Positions 29,515 through 38,933 of a stretch of 64,000 nucleotides of DNA are shown here, piece after piece. The notes beneath the pieces were generated by a model. The model had not been told where the DNA came from and searched no databases. It worked only from the letters and a program-made list of their open reading frames with translations. Position numbers and translations under genes: made by a program. Numbering within the stretch: the stretch's first letter is position 1; every line of letters starts with the position of its first letter. This stretch comes from Komarekiella delphini-convector SJRDD-AB1 (lineage in GTDB: Bacteria > Cyanobacteriota > Cyanobacteriia > Cyanobacteriales > Nostocaceae): positions 62,001 to 126,000 of the forward strand of contig NZ_VJXY01000006.1 of NCBI RefSeq assembly GCF_014831675.1, read 5' to 3'.

Positions 29515-29805
29515 TTTGAGTCTAAGTAAAGCAATGATGTAGATGCTACGCGGACATAATACTAGTGACGTAAACGACCCCCACCTGAAGCTACTCCCCT
29601 TGAGAAAGCTTTCTTACCCTTTCTTTAGAGACACTTTAGGTATTTATGGGGGCCTTGTGCGTCTTATATTAAATGCCCTTCTCAGAGCCGCTTTTCCTAA
29701 ACCCCTAATGACCGCATGTTGAAAAATAGGATAAGCTTCAAAACCAGGAAAATCATCTTTATATATCGGCGTTGATTAACGTAGAGTGCTAGCGCTGGCA
29801 ATTTG

Positions 29806-30798
29806 CTACATTGTGGAACTAATCAAAAACAACAGTGGTTGTTCACCTATTTCTGGAAACTCAAATTCCAGGGTATAGGTCTGGCTAAGTTGCCTACAGT
29901 ATAATTCTACACTTAAGCTTTCTGGGCTGGAAGACTGTGACGTTGCTAGGGTGCCATTCCCCTGAAGCGTCATAATTCCTTTGGTCGGTAAATCTGCCTG
30001 AACAAGCAACTTTGTCAAGTTACCCAAAGACTGGCATTCTACCTTGATGTTCAGAGTACCGACACTAGTTAACCACTGTCTTTCTACCACTGGATTAGTT
30101 GATGAAAGTGGTAAAGTTAGATTCTCCAGCAGTTGTTTAGCTGCCAGCAATGACAGTGCCATCTGTTGACGTGGTAGTAAATCTGTGTATTCGCTCTGAA
30201 TGTTGGGCATTGTTTCCAGGGCATCTACAGATCGATAGGTGCTTCTTAGCACCAGTCCAGCTATATCGTTAAGCGTCTGGGACTCAGTAGGAAAAAAGCT
30301 TTCCACCACCTGAACTAATTTTGCCCCTAACGGTACTGAAGACGTGAGTAAAGCTTGACACTGCTCTAGTAATTGCCGGAAAACTCTTTCTGGCAAAGGA
30401 AGTGGCAGATTCAGCTTCGATTGCTGTGCCATCCATACCCAGGTAGGTACTAGTGCGATAGATGATTCGTCAACAAAATCTGGATAGTCTGTTAACTGTG
30501 TTTCCCAAGGAAACAAAGGTGGGTGGTCTTGGATTTGGATTTGTAACCGACGCTTAAGGACGGCTTGGAAACGTTCTTGCACAGTAGGAATTTCTCCCAG
30601 TTGAAAGGTTTGGGGTGTTCCTCTCAATTTTTGCTGGTCACTTTTTGAAGTGGCAGCTTCTTTGAAAAGGTTTTCTCCCTCGTCAATTTCCTTACACTCT
30701 ACCAAAGGCTGCTCGCAGTTTTTGACATTGTCTGTCAGTAACAAATCGAGAAACTGGTGTTGTAAGGATTCTGAGTCACTATTCATGAGTAGATGCAC
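29806..30798 (-). CDS. patU: PatU, heterocyst pattern protein downstream of hetZ
   Basis: 330 aa. I assign PatU mainly by position and by general resemblance: it overlaps the hetZ 3' end by 20 bp and is the only gene after it. In Anabaena PCC 7120 the corresponding locus has two genes, patU5 and patU3, whereas other Nostocales have one longer patU, as here. No enzyme domain is visible. The middle part has PTVQERFQAVLKRRLQIQIQD and the WMAQQSKLNLPLPLPERVFRQLLEQC region; the C-terminus is beta-rich. PatU3 affects heterocyst spacing in concert with HetZ. An in-frame ATG at 30786 is an alternative start. Confidence 0.75.
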   Translation of the reverse strand: MHLLMNSDSESLQHQFLDLLLTDNVKNCEQPLVECKEIDEGENLFKEAATSKSDQQKLRGTPQTFQLGEIPTVQERFQAVLKRRLQIQIQDHPPLFPWETQLTDYPDFVDESSIALVPTWVWMAQQSKLNLPLPLPERVFRQLLEQCQALLTSSVPLGAKLVQVVESFFPTESQTLNDIAGLVLRSTYRSVDALETMPNIQSEYTDLLPRQQMALSLLAAKQLLENLTLPLSSTNPVVERQWLTSVGTLNIKVECQSLGNLTKLLVQADLPTKGIMTLQGNGTLATSQSSSPESLSVELYCRQLSQTYTLEFEFPEIGEQPLLFLISSTM

Positions 30799-31969
30799 CT
30801 GATCCGGACACTAACGAGTTACGAATTTCCCAAGCTTGTTCAAGAATCTTAAACCATCGTTTTTGTAGTTGTGCCATTGACAGCCCCAAAGTTTTTGCAA
30901 TTTTTTCGTCGGATTGTCCTTGTTGCTTCAACTCTAGTAAAGAACGCTGTTTATCGTCCAACTGTGCTGTGTATACTTGCCATTGCTGGGGAGTTAAGCC
31001 CAAATTTGTGTGCAAAGAAGCTTCCAACCACTCATGAACTAGTTCCCAGCGATGCAACAAGGCAAATCGGATCAGATGATACTTGAAGCGTTGCTGTAAG
31101 TAATCCCTCTGACGAGGGGTTAAACCTAAAACTGACTCAATTTCTTGTGCTGATAAATCCTGGAGGCGGAGGGAAAAGTAATCAGCACAGTCAGATTGTT
31201 GCCGTTGTTCGAGATAATCCATTAATTCCGTAATCACTACGGAACGTAATGTATCTTCTTCTGGTTCTGGTTCAGATTGCGTCGCCATCGTTGAGCGCAA
31301 TTGCTGCACTGCTGGCTCCTCCCAAGAACCATCGGCTTCGTTGCTGCTACCTTCTGCTGCTTGTTCTATGTCTACGCTGGTTTCTGGGGGTTGCTGTTGA
31401 GAGAAAGTTTGCGCTCGCAAAATAATTAGCTGCTGTTGACGACCTGGTAAGGGAATGCGTCGTTTGCCATAGCGCTCGGTAAATGCCATGTACTCTGCCA
31501 ACTCCAGTAATGTCTGGGGACGATAGGTGGTGCTGAGTTGGTTTTCCCTGCGGAAAGCGTTTAAGGCCTCCAGATAAAAACTCTGTAAGAAATCTTCAAT
31601 TATGGTCAGCCGACCTTGATAGCTCAGTTGCCTCTGAGGCGGATTAATGTAACGATAAATAATTGCACTCAAAGTACTGTGTAATTCTACCCGTCCGCGA
31701 TTTGAACCCAACAGATAGTACCTGAGACACTGTTGTAGGCGATGTCGGGCTAGGGTCATTGCCGAATTTTCTACAGCACCAGAAGCTTGGATACGTTTGC
31801 TTTCACTGCAAATCCGGTAGACTTCGGTGTTAATTCGTGTCGCCACATCGTGGCAATTCTGTTCCGAAGCTTTGGTTGACTGCTGAAGCTCCTTGAATAG
31901 GAGTTGAAATATCACCTCCACGCCGATAGAATTTTCTCCCAGAATAGTTGCTGTTGCGGCTGAATTCAT
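30779..31969 (-). CDS. hetZ: HetZ, heterocyst differentiation regulator
   Basis: 396 aa, close to the roughly 400 aa of Anabaena HetZ. It is a putative DNA-binding protein required early in heterocyst differentiation and controlled by HetR. The N-terminal part contains IGVEVIFQLLFKELQQST and RHRLQQCLRYYLLGSNRGRV; the C-terminal part has a sigma-70-region-4-like helix-turn-helix (LLELKQQGQSDEKIAKTLGLSMAQLQKRW). An acidic linker (about 200-245) separates them. It is cotranscribed with patU. The identity rests on remembered sequence features and on locus context with murI, sds and amiC genes, as near hetZ in PCC 7120. Its upstream region holds a palindrome at 32057-32077. Confidence 0.85.
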   Translation of the reverse strand: MNSAATATILGENSIGVEVIFQLLFKELQQSTKASEQNCHDVATRINTEVYRICSESKRIQASGAVENSAMTLARHRLQQCLRYYLLGSNRGRVELHSTLSAIIYRYINPPQRQLSYQGRLTIIEDFLQSFYLEALNAFRRENQLSTTYRPQTLLELAEYMAFTERYGKRRIPLPGRQQQLIILRAQTFSQQQPPETSVDIEQAAEGSSNEADGSWEEPAVQQLRSTMATQSEPEPEEDTLRSVVITELMDYLEQRQQSDCADYFSLRLQDLSAQEIESVLGLTPRQRDYLQQRFKYHLIRFALLHRWELVHEWLEASLHTNLGLTPQQWQVYTAQLDDKQRSLLELKQQGQSDEKIAKTLGLSMAQLQKRWFKILEQAWEIRNSLVSGSGASTHE

Positions 31970-32056
31970 AGTCTCGGTTTTTTAAAGGCCCTAACATACT
32001 TAAATACAACCTGTGCGACTGTGGGTATTGGCTTTGTGTGTTTTGCGTATAAGCTA

Positions 32057-32077
32057 AACGCAGGCCAATCCTGCGTT
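32057..32077. promoter_or_regulatory. Palindrome between hetZ and a divergent gene
   Basis: Perfect 8-bp arms AACGCAGG (32057-32064) and CCTGCGTT (32070-32077) are separated by CCAAT. It lies 88 bp upstream of the hetZ ATG and 99 bp upstream of the divergent ATG at 32176. The inner GCAGG-5-CCTGC has the same geometry as the HetR site AGGGG-5-CCCCT, but with different arms, so I call it only a candidate operator. Confidence 0.4.
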
Positions 32078-32175
32078 GAGGATTTGGCTTAATTTATTGT
32101 TCCCAATTTTGTTTCGATTATTCACACTTTAGATAAATGTTATAGCCATTACCCAGGAGCCGTTTACAAGTCATT

Positions 32176-32649
32176 ATGGATTTAGAAGCACAAATTCAAT
32201 TGCTGATTGACAATGCACCCCACGATGGTATAACACCACAACTTATCGCAGCAATCGCCCCTGCGCTCAGCGCGATCGCTCAAAAGTTACGCTACCCCCA
32301 GTACTATATTCTTCAAAGCTTGAAGAAAGATTGGGTTCTAACTACATTGAGCAACCGTGCAAATCCAAAATTGGAAAAGCGCGTGATTTATGCTTTTCCT
32401 ACCTTACAGGATGTCTCACTAATCTCCTCTGCTGGGCTTGACCCTCAACTAATGGCTACAGCCATTCCTGTCATTAATATTTTGTTCCAGTTGGTGGCAC
32501 TAGAACCCGTAGATAGCATAGTTTTTTTTGAAACTCCTGGTGCTACTACCAATGCCATTGAAGTACTACGAAGTGAGTTGCAAAACCTCGTTCAACAAAA
32601 GCTACAACAAAGCAAATCACAGAGAAGCATACCCCCTGATATCGCTTGA
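32176..32649 (+). CDS. Conserved hypothetical protein divergent from hetZ
   Basis: 157 aa. I do not recognise a family. It is mostly helical with hydrophobic patches (LIAAIAPALSAIAQKLRYPQYYILQSLKKDWVL near the N-terminus, AIPVINILFQLVALEP in the middle) and a Gln/Lys-rich C-terminus, with no signal peptide and no clear membrane span. The ATG follows AGGAGCC by about 14 bases. It shares a 206-bp divergent promoter region with hetZ, so co-regulation is possible. Codon use and composition fit the rest of the window. Confidence 0.75.
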   Translation: MDLEAQIQLLIDNAPHDGITPQLIAAIAPALSAIAQKLRYPQYYILQSLKKDWVLTTLSNRANPKLEKRVIYAFPTLQDVSLISSAGLDPQLMATAIPVINILFQLVALEPVDSIVFFETPGATTNAIEVLRSELQNLVQQKLQQSKSQRSIPPDIA

Positions 32650-32736
32650 GTTGGTGACTGGGGATAGGGGGAAATGGGTTAGCTGCGGGGAAAACTGTTT
32701 CCTAATTCCTAATTTCTAATCCCCAGCCCCTAGTTT

Positions 32737-33708
32737 TTAATAGAGTCGGCTCAGATTATATTCAGCTATGTTAAGCAAGGCCTGGTGGGATTCTGAGGGT
32801 GGCAGAGCCGCAAGATGCTCAGTCGCTAACTTAGCATGGTGAGCAGCTAATTCTCGCGATCGCTGTATACCTTGACTATCTTGAATCAGCTCCAGCGCTT
32901 GCTCTAAATCACCTTCTTGGGCAAACTGTCGTTTGATTAGTACTTCCAAGTATGGTTTTTCCTCTAAAGCAAATAAAACTGGTGCAGTCAAATGACCACT
33001 TTTGAGATCCGATCCCACTGGTTTACCCAATGTATCTGTTGTACTGGTGAAATCTAAAATATCATCCACAATCTGAAAGGCTAAACCAAGATGACGCCCG
33101 TAGTTATACAAATGCTCGGCTGTTCCTGGCGAAACTTCGCCCAGTAATCCAGCTGCTTTAGAGCTGTTGGCAATTAACGAGGCGGTTTTGTAATAGCTCT
33201 TTTCCAGGTAAGACTCAATTGAGATTTCAGTATCAAAGCGACTCAATCCCTGCTGGATTTCCCCAGATGCCAGATCCATAATTACTTCCGAAAGTAGTTT
33301 CACCACCTCCAGATTGTCCAAATTAGCCAAATACCAAGATGATTGAGCGAAGAGAAAATCTCCTGCTAGTATGGCAATGCGGTTTCCAACGAAACTATGA
33401 ATAGTCGGAACACCACGTCGCATATTTGACTCGTCCACCACATCGTCGTGTACCAAGCTAGCTGTGTGAATCATTTCCGTAATTTCTGCTAGGCGTCGGT
33501 GACGAGGTGTAATGTCTTGTTCTAACATGATCGCCCGCGATATCAGCAAGACAATTGCTGGTCTGATGCGTTTCCCCCCAGCCCCGAATAAATGTTCGGC
33601 TGCTGCACAGAGGATGGGGTGGCGATTTCCAACTAGCTGTTTTAGGTTATCTGCTAGTATTCGCAAGTCTGCTTCCACAGGGGTAAACAGGGAGGTGGCT
33701 GGGGTCAT
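32737..33708 (-). CDS. sds: Solanesyl (all-trans polyprenyl) diphosphate synthase
   Basis: 323 aa, a trans-prenyltransferase that adds isopentenyl diphosphate units to make a long-chain diphosphate, in cyanobacteria mainly for the plastoquinone side chain. Both Asp-rich motifs are present: LVHDDVVDESNMRRG (first) and QIVDDILDFT (second), with GGKRIRPAIVLL upstream for IPP binding. It lies about 770 bp downstream of the hetZ start on the same strand, separated by the divergent hypothetical gene. The chain length cannot be read from the sequence with certainty. Confidence 0.9.
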   Translation of the reverse strand: MTPATSLFTPVEADLRILADNLKQLVGNRHPILCAAAEHLFGAGGKRIRPAIVLLISRAIMLEQDITPRHRRLAEITEMIHTASLVHDDVVDESNMRRGVPTIHSFVGNRIAILAGDFLFAQSSWYLANLDNLEVVKLLSEVIMDLASGEIQQGLSRFDTEISIESYLEKSYYKTASLIANSSKAAGLLGEVSPGTAEHLYNYGRHLGLAFQIVDDILDFTSTTDTLGKPVGSDLKSGHLTAPVLFALEEKPYLEVLIKRQFAQEGDLEQALELIQDSQGIQRSRELAAHHAKLATEHLAALPPSESHQALLNIAEYNLSRLY

Positions 33709-35149
33709 GAATGGGCGGACTCTGGCTTAGGTTACGAAAGTTTACATATCCTATACTCATTTTAAGATAACCCTGTGCCAGCGCAAAGTTTTCATCAAGT
33801 AATCCTACACTTAACTTATTCTTCAAGAAATCTTGATGGCGGTAAGAGTGTCTGTTGCTGGCAGCAAGAACCTTTTTTGTGCATTTCTAATCTTTTGGCT
33901 TCGCTTTTCTACACTCATTAGTCTCGAAATAAATGTGTGTAAGCATTACTTCTAAAGTAGTAATGTGCATTTTTGCTCATTTTCTGACAATAGTCCCACA
34001 TATATCTTTATATTTATGTCAATAAGCAATTGTGCTCTACTTTTTACGAATACGTAGGTATTCTGTATATGGAGCAGAAGGTTTCTTAAAGTTATATTAC
34101 ATCTTATTCCAAAATTGTACGTTTTCTGACATGTAATCAAGACTAAACAGAGTAATATTACTTATTGACAAAATAGATGTTGATTTAAAATTATTACAAA
34201 TAGAGTTAAGATTAGTTTATAGAAGCTTGACGTTCAAGCATCTAAAAAATTTTAAATTTAGCAAACAAGTTGGCTGAAAAGTCAGAGTCATTGTGTTACG
34301 CTAAAATCAAGGGATTTTAAATTTTTCAGATATTCGCCCTCCAAAGGTAGATCACCTACAGATGATTTTACCTAATTGGTGTTGCGAGTCTAAAATAACT
34401 CGTCGTTGGTTGAATCTAGGAGATTATTCCTTTGATTGAACCTACGGTATACAGAACTCCTAAGTAAGAGCTACGTAATTTCCTTATAGGAAGTCCTTCG
34501 GGTAATCTTCTCTTGTAGGCACTTTATGTACCTTGTTTATTCTTAGGAGTACGATAACACCTTTGAGAAGCGTAGCTACCTACGGAGGAGCCGGCACTAT
34601 CTTAGGGAGCTAGTCTGTTGCAAAGAGAAGTCTGTAGCTTGCTTTCCTACGGAACGCTACGCGAACCCGCAGGGTGCGTCGGCTACTCTATGGGAATGCC
34701 TAAAGGCAAATCGGCGTAGACCTTCGGTAGATGCACAGCGGCTTCTCGCAGAGTAGCTGGCTTGTCAGAGACATCAAAACTTCGGGGAGTTCTCACCTTT
34801 GAAGAAACTGGGGTAGTTTATCTCATGCATGACTGGCGTTGGAAACGTCTTCAGCGCAGTTTAAGGCAAGCGTTTCTTTACTATAGTAGTGCGTAAGAAA
34901 ATAATGCAGGCCAGGTAGACTGCTGAGGAGTGTAGTTATAAATCGCTAGTTAGCAATTTATAACTGCTGTAGGATGTATGGTCTGCAAAAAACTAAATTT
35001 AATAGAAATTCGTTAACCGAAGAGAACTGAACTCTCTGCGGAAAATTTTGATATAGCAAATTATAGCCATTAAGGATGCACTTGGTTGGCTAAAGCTTTG
35101 CTAATTTTATGAAATTCCATATTCGTTTGGCAAAAGTGCTGGTAGAACA
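33709..35149. other. 1.4 kb repeat-rich spacer without a convincing gene
   Basis: The left half (33709-34250) is AT-rich. The right half (about 34300-35000) is richer in GC and full of short hairpins and dispersed repeats: CGAGT/ACTCG at 34385-34403, TTCCT/AGGAA near 34472-34486, AAGCGTAGCTACCTACGGAG near 34568, CTTTCCTACGGAACGCTACG near 34643, and TTATAAAT/ATTTATAA at about 34937-34964. A 23-codon frame at 34825-34896 (starting MHDWRWKRLQRSLRQA) has no good ribosome-binding site. It could hold a non-coding RNA or be only a repeat accumulation; I cannot decide. Confidence 0.45.
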
Positions 35150-35347
35150 ATGATTCACGGAAGTATGTCTATGATGATTTTTATTTTAGCGGCTGGATAT
35201 TTGTTTACAGTCTACTTGTTATTAGCATTGGCAAAGCGAACGGTTAAAAAAAATGTTTCTGCAAGTGTGCTTTCATCTGACAAAGGTAAACATCAACATG
35301 AGAGATCAATAAGAACAACGGTGACTGAAGCTGTCAATAGTCAATAG
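35150..35347 (+). CDS. Possible small single-span membrane protein
   Basis: 65 aa. A hydrophobic segment (MMIFILAAGYLFTVYLLLALA, about residues 8-28) is followed by a positively charged stretch (KRTVKKN) and a polar tail, consistent with one membrane span, cytoplasmic C-terminus. The ribosome-binding site is weak (GGTAGAAC). The C-terminal TEAVNSQ and the stop lie in a heptamer-like sequence (GTCAATAGTCAATAGTCATTAG). It converges on murI with 53 bp between them. I do not recognise a family and it may be spurious. Confidence 0.45.
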   Translation: MIHGSMSMMIFILAAGYLFTVYLLLALAKRTVKKNVSASVLSSDKGKHQHERSIRTTVTEAVNSQ

Positions 35348-35400
35348 TCATTAGTCTAGAGTCAAAATAATTTTAATCCTTGACTCTTGACTAATATTAA

Positions 35401-36279
35401 TTATCCAACATGATCTTGTTGGAGTTGGGATGCGGTATCTGTGAAGCATACCTTGTCAACCATTGGCGTATACCCTAGCCATTTTACTCCTGACTGGGCA
35501 AATTGTTGCGGACAACCGCTGACAGCGAAGCGAGTTGGTAATGGTAGGTGGGTATTCTTTAAGCCTAGTAAGTCTAATTCTTGGGTACAAGCTGCCACAA
35601 CATGGACAGCTGGATCAACTAGCTTTACATGAGATGGGAGGAGCGATCGCAATACTGGTGCAAGATGAGGATAATGGGTACAGCCGTGGACTAAAGTGTC
35701 AATTTCCTGTTGCAATAAAGGCTCTAGATAGGCTCGCGCTACTTCAGTAGTGTAGGGGTCGTGAATGCGGTTCTGCTCAATCAGTGGTACAAATTCTGGA
35801 CAGCCGACTTGCCAAACTTGGACATTAGGATCAATTTCGAGAATAGCTTGCCGATAAGCATTACTCTTGGCTGTGGCAGGAGTCGCAATTACACCGATGC
35901 GTTTTCCTTGTTGCACAGCTGCCCTTGCCCCAGGTAAAATCACTCCCAGAATAGGTATATTAAATTCCTGACGCACAGTTTCTAGCGCGAGGGCAGAACT
36001 AGTATTACAAGCCATAATCACCATTTTTACCCGCTGCTGTTGCAGCCAGGTGAGGATTTCACGCGCAAACTGTAAGATTTCTGCTTGGGAACGAATACCA
36101 TAAGGAAGTCGAGCCGTATCCCCAAAGTAAACAATTGATTCATTGGGGAGTTGCCGATATACTTGCCGCAATACTGTAAGACCGCCCACACCACTATCAA
36201 AGATGCCAATTGGGGCACGTTGGGGTTCTTGATCAGAAAAATCGTAAAGATTCCCTTCAAAAATGGAAGATGAATACAC
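35401..36279 (-). CDS. murI: Glutamate racemase
   Basis: Makes D-glutamate for peptidoglycan. 292 aa with both catalytic cysteines: MACNTSSALAL and VHGCTHYPHL, plus the N-terminal GIFDSGVGGLTVLR and the YFGDTARLPYG loop. About 24 non-conserved residues precede the domain, so an internal start is possible, but the first ATG is the only one upstream of the motif. It lies 130 bp downstream of amiC2 on the same strand, in a cell-wall group amiC1-amiC2-murI. Confidence 0.95.
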   Translation of the reverse strand: MYSSSIFEGNLYDFSDQEPQRAPIGIFDSGVGGLTVLRQVYRQLPNESIVYFGDTARLPYGIRSQAEILQFAREILTWLQQQRVKMVIMACNTSSALALETVRQEFNIPILGVILPGARAAVQQGKRIGVIATPATAKSNAYRQAILEIDPNVQVWQVGCPEFVPLIEQNRIHDPYTTEVARAYLEPLLQQEIDTLVHGCTHYPHLAPVLRSLLPSHVKLVDPAVHVVAACTQELDLLGLKNTHLPLPTRFAVSGCPQQFAQSGVKWLGYTPMVDKVCFTDTASQLQQDHVG

Positions 36280-36410
36280 AGGCAGATGTTGATTTAGGTT
36301 TTTGAATTTAAAATACAGAATTTAGCAGAAAATTCACCAATTAACCACTAAATACTGCACGTAAAAGAAGTCTAAATACTACCTCTTTAATTAGTAAGTT
36401 GTACTACATT

Positions 36411-38318
36411 TTACCTCTGTTGTAAGTACCTGATGATGCCGCGAGCGATCGCCTCTGCCATACGATTTTGATAATCTGCCGTTGCCAATCTGGGATTATC
36501 CTCCCGACCAGACATATAGCCTGTTTCAACTAAAATCGAGGGCATAGAGCTTTTCCTGAGAACGTAAAATCGGGCTTTGCGCGTTCCCCTATCTTTGAGG
36601 GTATCGATATTCTGAAGAATGGAATTACGAACTACTTCAGCCAAAGCATAACCACTGTCGTAATAATACACTTCTAATCCATTTACATCAGAACGACCAT
36701 CAACAGAATTAGCATGAACGCTGACAAACAAAGTAGCATTAACTCGCTCGGCAATATCTACCCGTCCCTGAAGTTCTACGAAAAAGTCAGCATCTCGTGT
36801 TAGTACTGCTTGGACACCATTTTGCTCTAAAACGGCTGCTATTCTTCTACCAATAGGTAAAACTACATCCTTTTCTAGCAGTCCGCCTAAACCAGGAGCT
36901 CCAGAGTCCTTACCGCCATGTCCGGGGTCAATAACTACTAATAATTTCCCTTTGGGAACCGAGGTACGCGGCTGTGGCTGTGATAAAGGTTGAGGATTAT
37001 CTGTAGGATCTGGCAATGGTCTCTGATTTAGCGACGGCACAGGCGGCAAAGCAAGGGTTGGTGTTACTCCTTGAGAACTTTGTAATTGTAGAGCCAAAAG
37101 CTGGTCACTAACTTGATTGAGTTCCCCAATTTGCACTCCCGCCGCTGGTTGAACCAAGACAACTACAGTATTAGATTCTTGTGGTTGTAAGCGTACCCGC
37201 AGGATGGGGCTATTGGCATTAAAAGCAGGGCCGGTGACTTTAGGAGCTAGGTTAGCGTTGTTAATAGTAATGCGGAACAAACCAGACGTTCTATCCCAAC
37301 CTCCTGTAGCAGATAAAGTTTGGTCGGCTCTAATCAGCAGTTGTGTACCATTACCAGCCAGTTCCACAGATTGAATAGTAGCAGGCGAGGTAGTAGGTGG
37401 TATGGGCGGTGTATTACCTCCAGGTAATTGAGCAACACTACGACTGGGCAGAATCACGAAACCACCGATACTGCTCTTGGTTGCCCGCCAGTCAGGACTA
37501 TTTTTGTCCACCTGCAACGTCATACGAACAACAGGTGTTCTTGTTTGCCGTTGAGTGAATTGGATACGACTGACACCATAGCGATTAATCACCACATCAC
37601 CTTGCTCTAAACTGGGTGATAAAGATGCGCCAGCAATGTCGATGTTAATTAATCTTTGATCGTCGCTGCGATTTACCTGAATTTGAGGATTACCACCACT
37701 GGTGCGGATAAAAAAACCATCGCCTGTGATTCGCAAGTTCTCAATTTGAGTCACGCCTGCTGCTACAGTATTGAGTGTTCCTGTGTTAGGTGTGTTAATA
37801 ACAGGTTCCGTAACAACATTGTAAATATTTCTTGGGGAGAACAAGGGCGTGGATATCTTTGGGGGAGGTGCTGTCGCTGTAACTTCTCTTTGCTGACCTC
37901 CAATATCCGTTGACGAGACTACTTGCTCAACTTTTGGCGTAGGTAATTGTACTGTCCAATTACTAGAACTATTCCCGACAAATTGTACTTGCTTGGGGTC
38001 TAGAGTATAACCAGGAGTGAGTTCGACGACTATACGCGTTGTTTGTTGGTCAAACTGCCCAACACGGATAGAGCGAATTGCACCGCCTACCTGTTGTGTT
38101 AGCTGCGGACGCCCAAATGTGGTTTCTGGCAAATCAATGACCAGACGAGTTGGGTTGAAGACTAATTGCGCTTTGGGTTGGACAGCCCCCAAAGTGTTGA
38201 TTTCTAATTTGTTTTGGTTGGCATCAAAACGCCAAGATTCAAGTCTGGCAGCCATTGCCGGCAAAGACAGCATGAAGATAGTTCCAATAGTACTGGGTAG
38301 TAACCAGTGTAGTTTCAC
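36411..38318 (-). CDS. amiC2: N-acetylmuramoyl-L-alanine amidase, second tandem copy
   Basis: Zinc amidase that cleaves the stem peptide from MurNAc. 635 aa: signal peptide (about 1-23), two AMIN domains (roughly 28-120 and 325-425) that target peptidoglycan or the septum, a Pro-rich linker, and Amidase_3 with VIDPGHGGKDSGAPG, a Glu in GLLEKDVVLPIG, SVHANSVD and the catalytic Glu in SILVETGYMSG. In Anabaena and Nostoc AmiC enzymes drill nanopores in septal peptidoglycan for cell-cell communication and are needed for heterocyst differentiation. The symbol is by order after amiC1. Its first 325 bp and leader are almost identical to those of amiC1. Confidence 0.92.
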   Translation of the reverse strand: MKLHWLLPSTIGTIFMLSLPAMAARLESWRFDANQNKLEINTLGAVQPKAQLVFNPTRLVIDLPETTFGRPQLTQQVGGAIRSIRVGQFDQQTTRIVVELTPGYTLDPKQVQFVGNSSSNWTVQLPTPKVEQVVSSTDIGGQQREVTATAPPPKISTPLFSPRNIYNVVTEPVINTPNTGTLNTVAAGVTQIENLRITGDGFFIRTSGGNPQIQVNRSDDQRLINIDIAGASLSPSLEQGDVVINRYGVSRIQFTQRQTRTPVVRMTLQVDKNSPDWRATKSSIGGFVILPSRSVAQLPGGNTPPIPPTTSPATIQSVELAGNGTQLLIRADQTLSATGGWDRTSGLFRITINNANLAPKVTGPAFNANSPILRVRLQPQESNTVVVLVQPAAGVQIGELNQVSDQLLALQLQSSQGVTPTLALPPVPSLNQRPLPDPTDNPQPLSQPQPRTSVPKGKLLVVIDPGHGGKDSGAPGLGGLLEKDVVLPIGRRIAAVLEQNGVQAVLTRDADFFVELQGRVDIAERVNATLFVSVHANSVDGRSDVNGLEVYYYDSGYALAEVVRNSILQNIDTLKDRGTRKARFYVLRKSSMPSILVETGYMSGREDNPRLATADYQNRMAEAIARGIIRYLQQR

Positions 38319-38349
38319 AGTATTTTCTCCTGATTCACATTTATGGGAG
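37993..38349. repeat. Near-identical patch shared by the amiC copies (copy 2)
   Basis: This 357-bp segment, covering the leader and the N-terminal AMIN domain of amiC2, matches 40489-40845 with only two differences by my alignment (constant offset of 2496). Sequence on either side is clearly more divergent, which suggests recent gene conversion. Confidence 0.85.
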
Positions 38350-38933
38350 CAGTCAATATTTCAACCTATTGGCAATCCTCACACCCTCACTCCCAGGCTT
38401 GAGCCTTGATGCCTTGCTTGAGTTTTGCGCTGATCTAAATACACACTTAATGGCGTAAGATTTTAGCACGTTACTCTGATTTTGCCATGCTGTTAACGCC
38501 TAAAAATTTGACCAGCAAAGCATCAAATTACACCAAAAACGAGAAATTAACCAGAATTTAGATAATTCTAATCAATCACACTGGTATCAGTCAGAGATTC
38601 TCGCTGTCTTATTAGTGAGCAATGCAACAATACAAAAATTTTCTATTGCTGTCACCAGTTGACAGTCACTATAAGATTAATGTTTAGAAAAATATTTACA
38701 GTTAGATATGTCGAATTTTACACAAAATAAGTCTGAGTGACGGCTTGCTTCACTCAGAACTTCTGATAGAAATGAATGCTTCTTGAAAGAAATCAGTGGT
38801 TTGAAATTTCCATGAATTAAAATGGCACGAATTTTTTCTCGACACCAGTAATATTCCTAACATATTGATTACTAAATTGTATAAAACTGGAAATCATTGA
38901 GATTTTTTTACTCAAGGTTCTAGATTAAATTAC
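38319..38933. other. Upstream region of amiC2, duplicated from amiC1
   Basis: About 615 bp. The 220 bp next to amiC2 align with the upstream region of amiC1, including GATTTTGCCATGCTGTTA and CTTGACCAGCAAAG-like blocks, so the promoter was duplicated with the gene. The remainder is AT-rich with no gene or stable hairpin that I can support. Confidence 0.5.

Noticed and set aside
34825-34896. A 23-codon frame beginning MHDWRWKRLQRS as a possible signalling peptide
   Set aside because: No clear ribosome-binding site and no signal-peptide or RGSGR/HRGTGR-type motif. It is kept only as part of the spacer finding.
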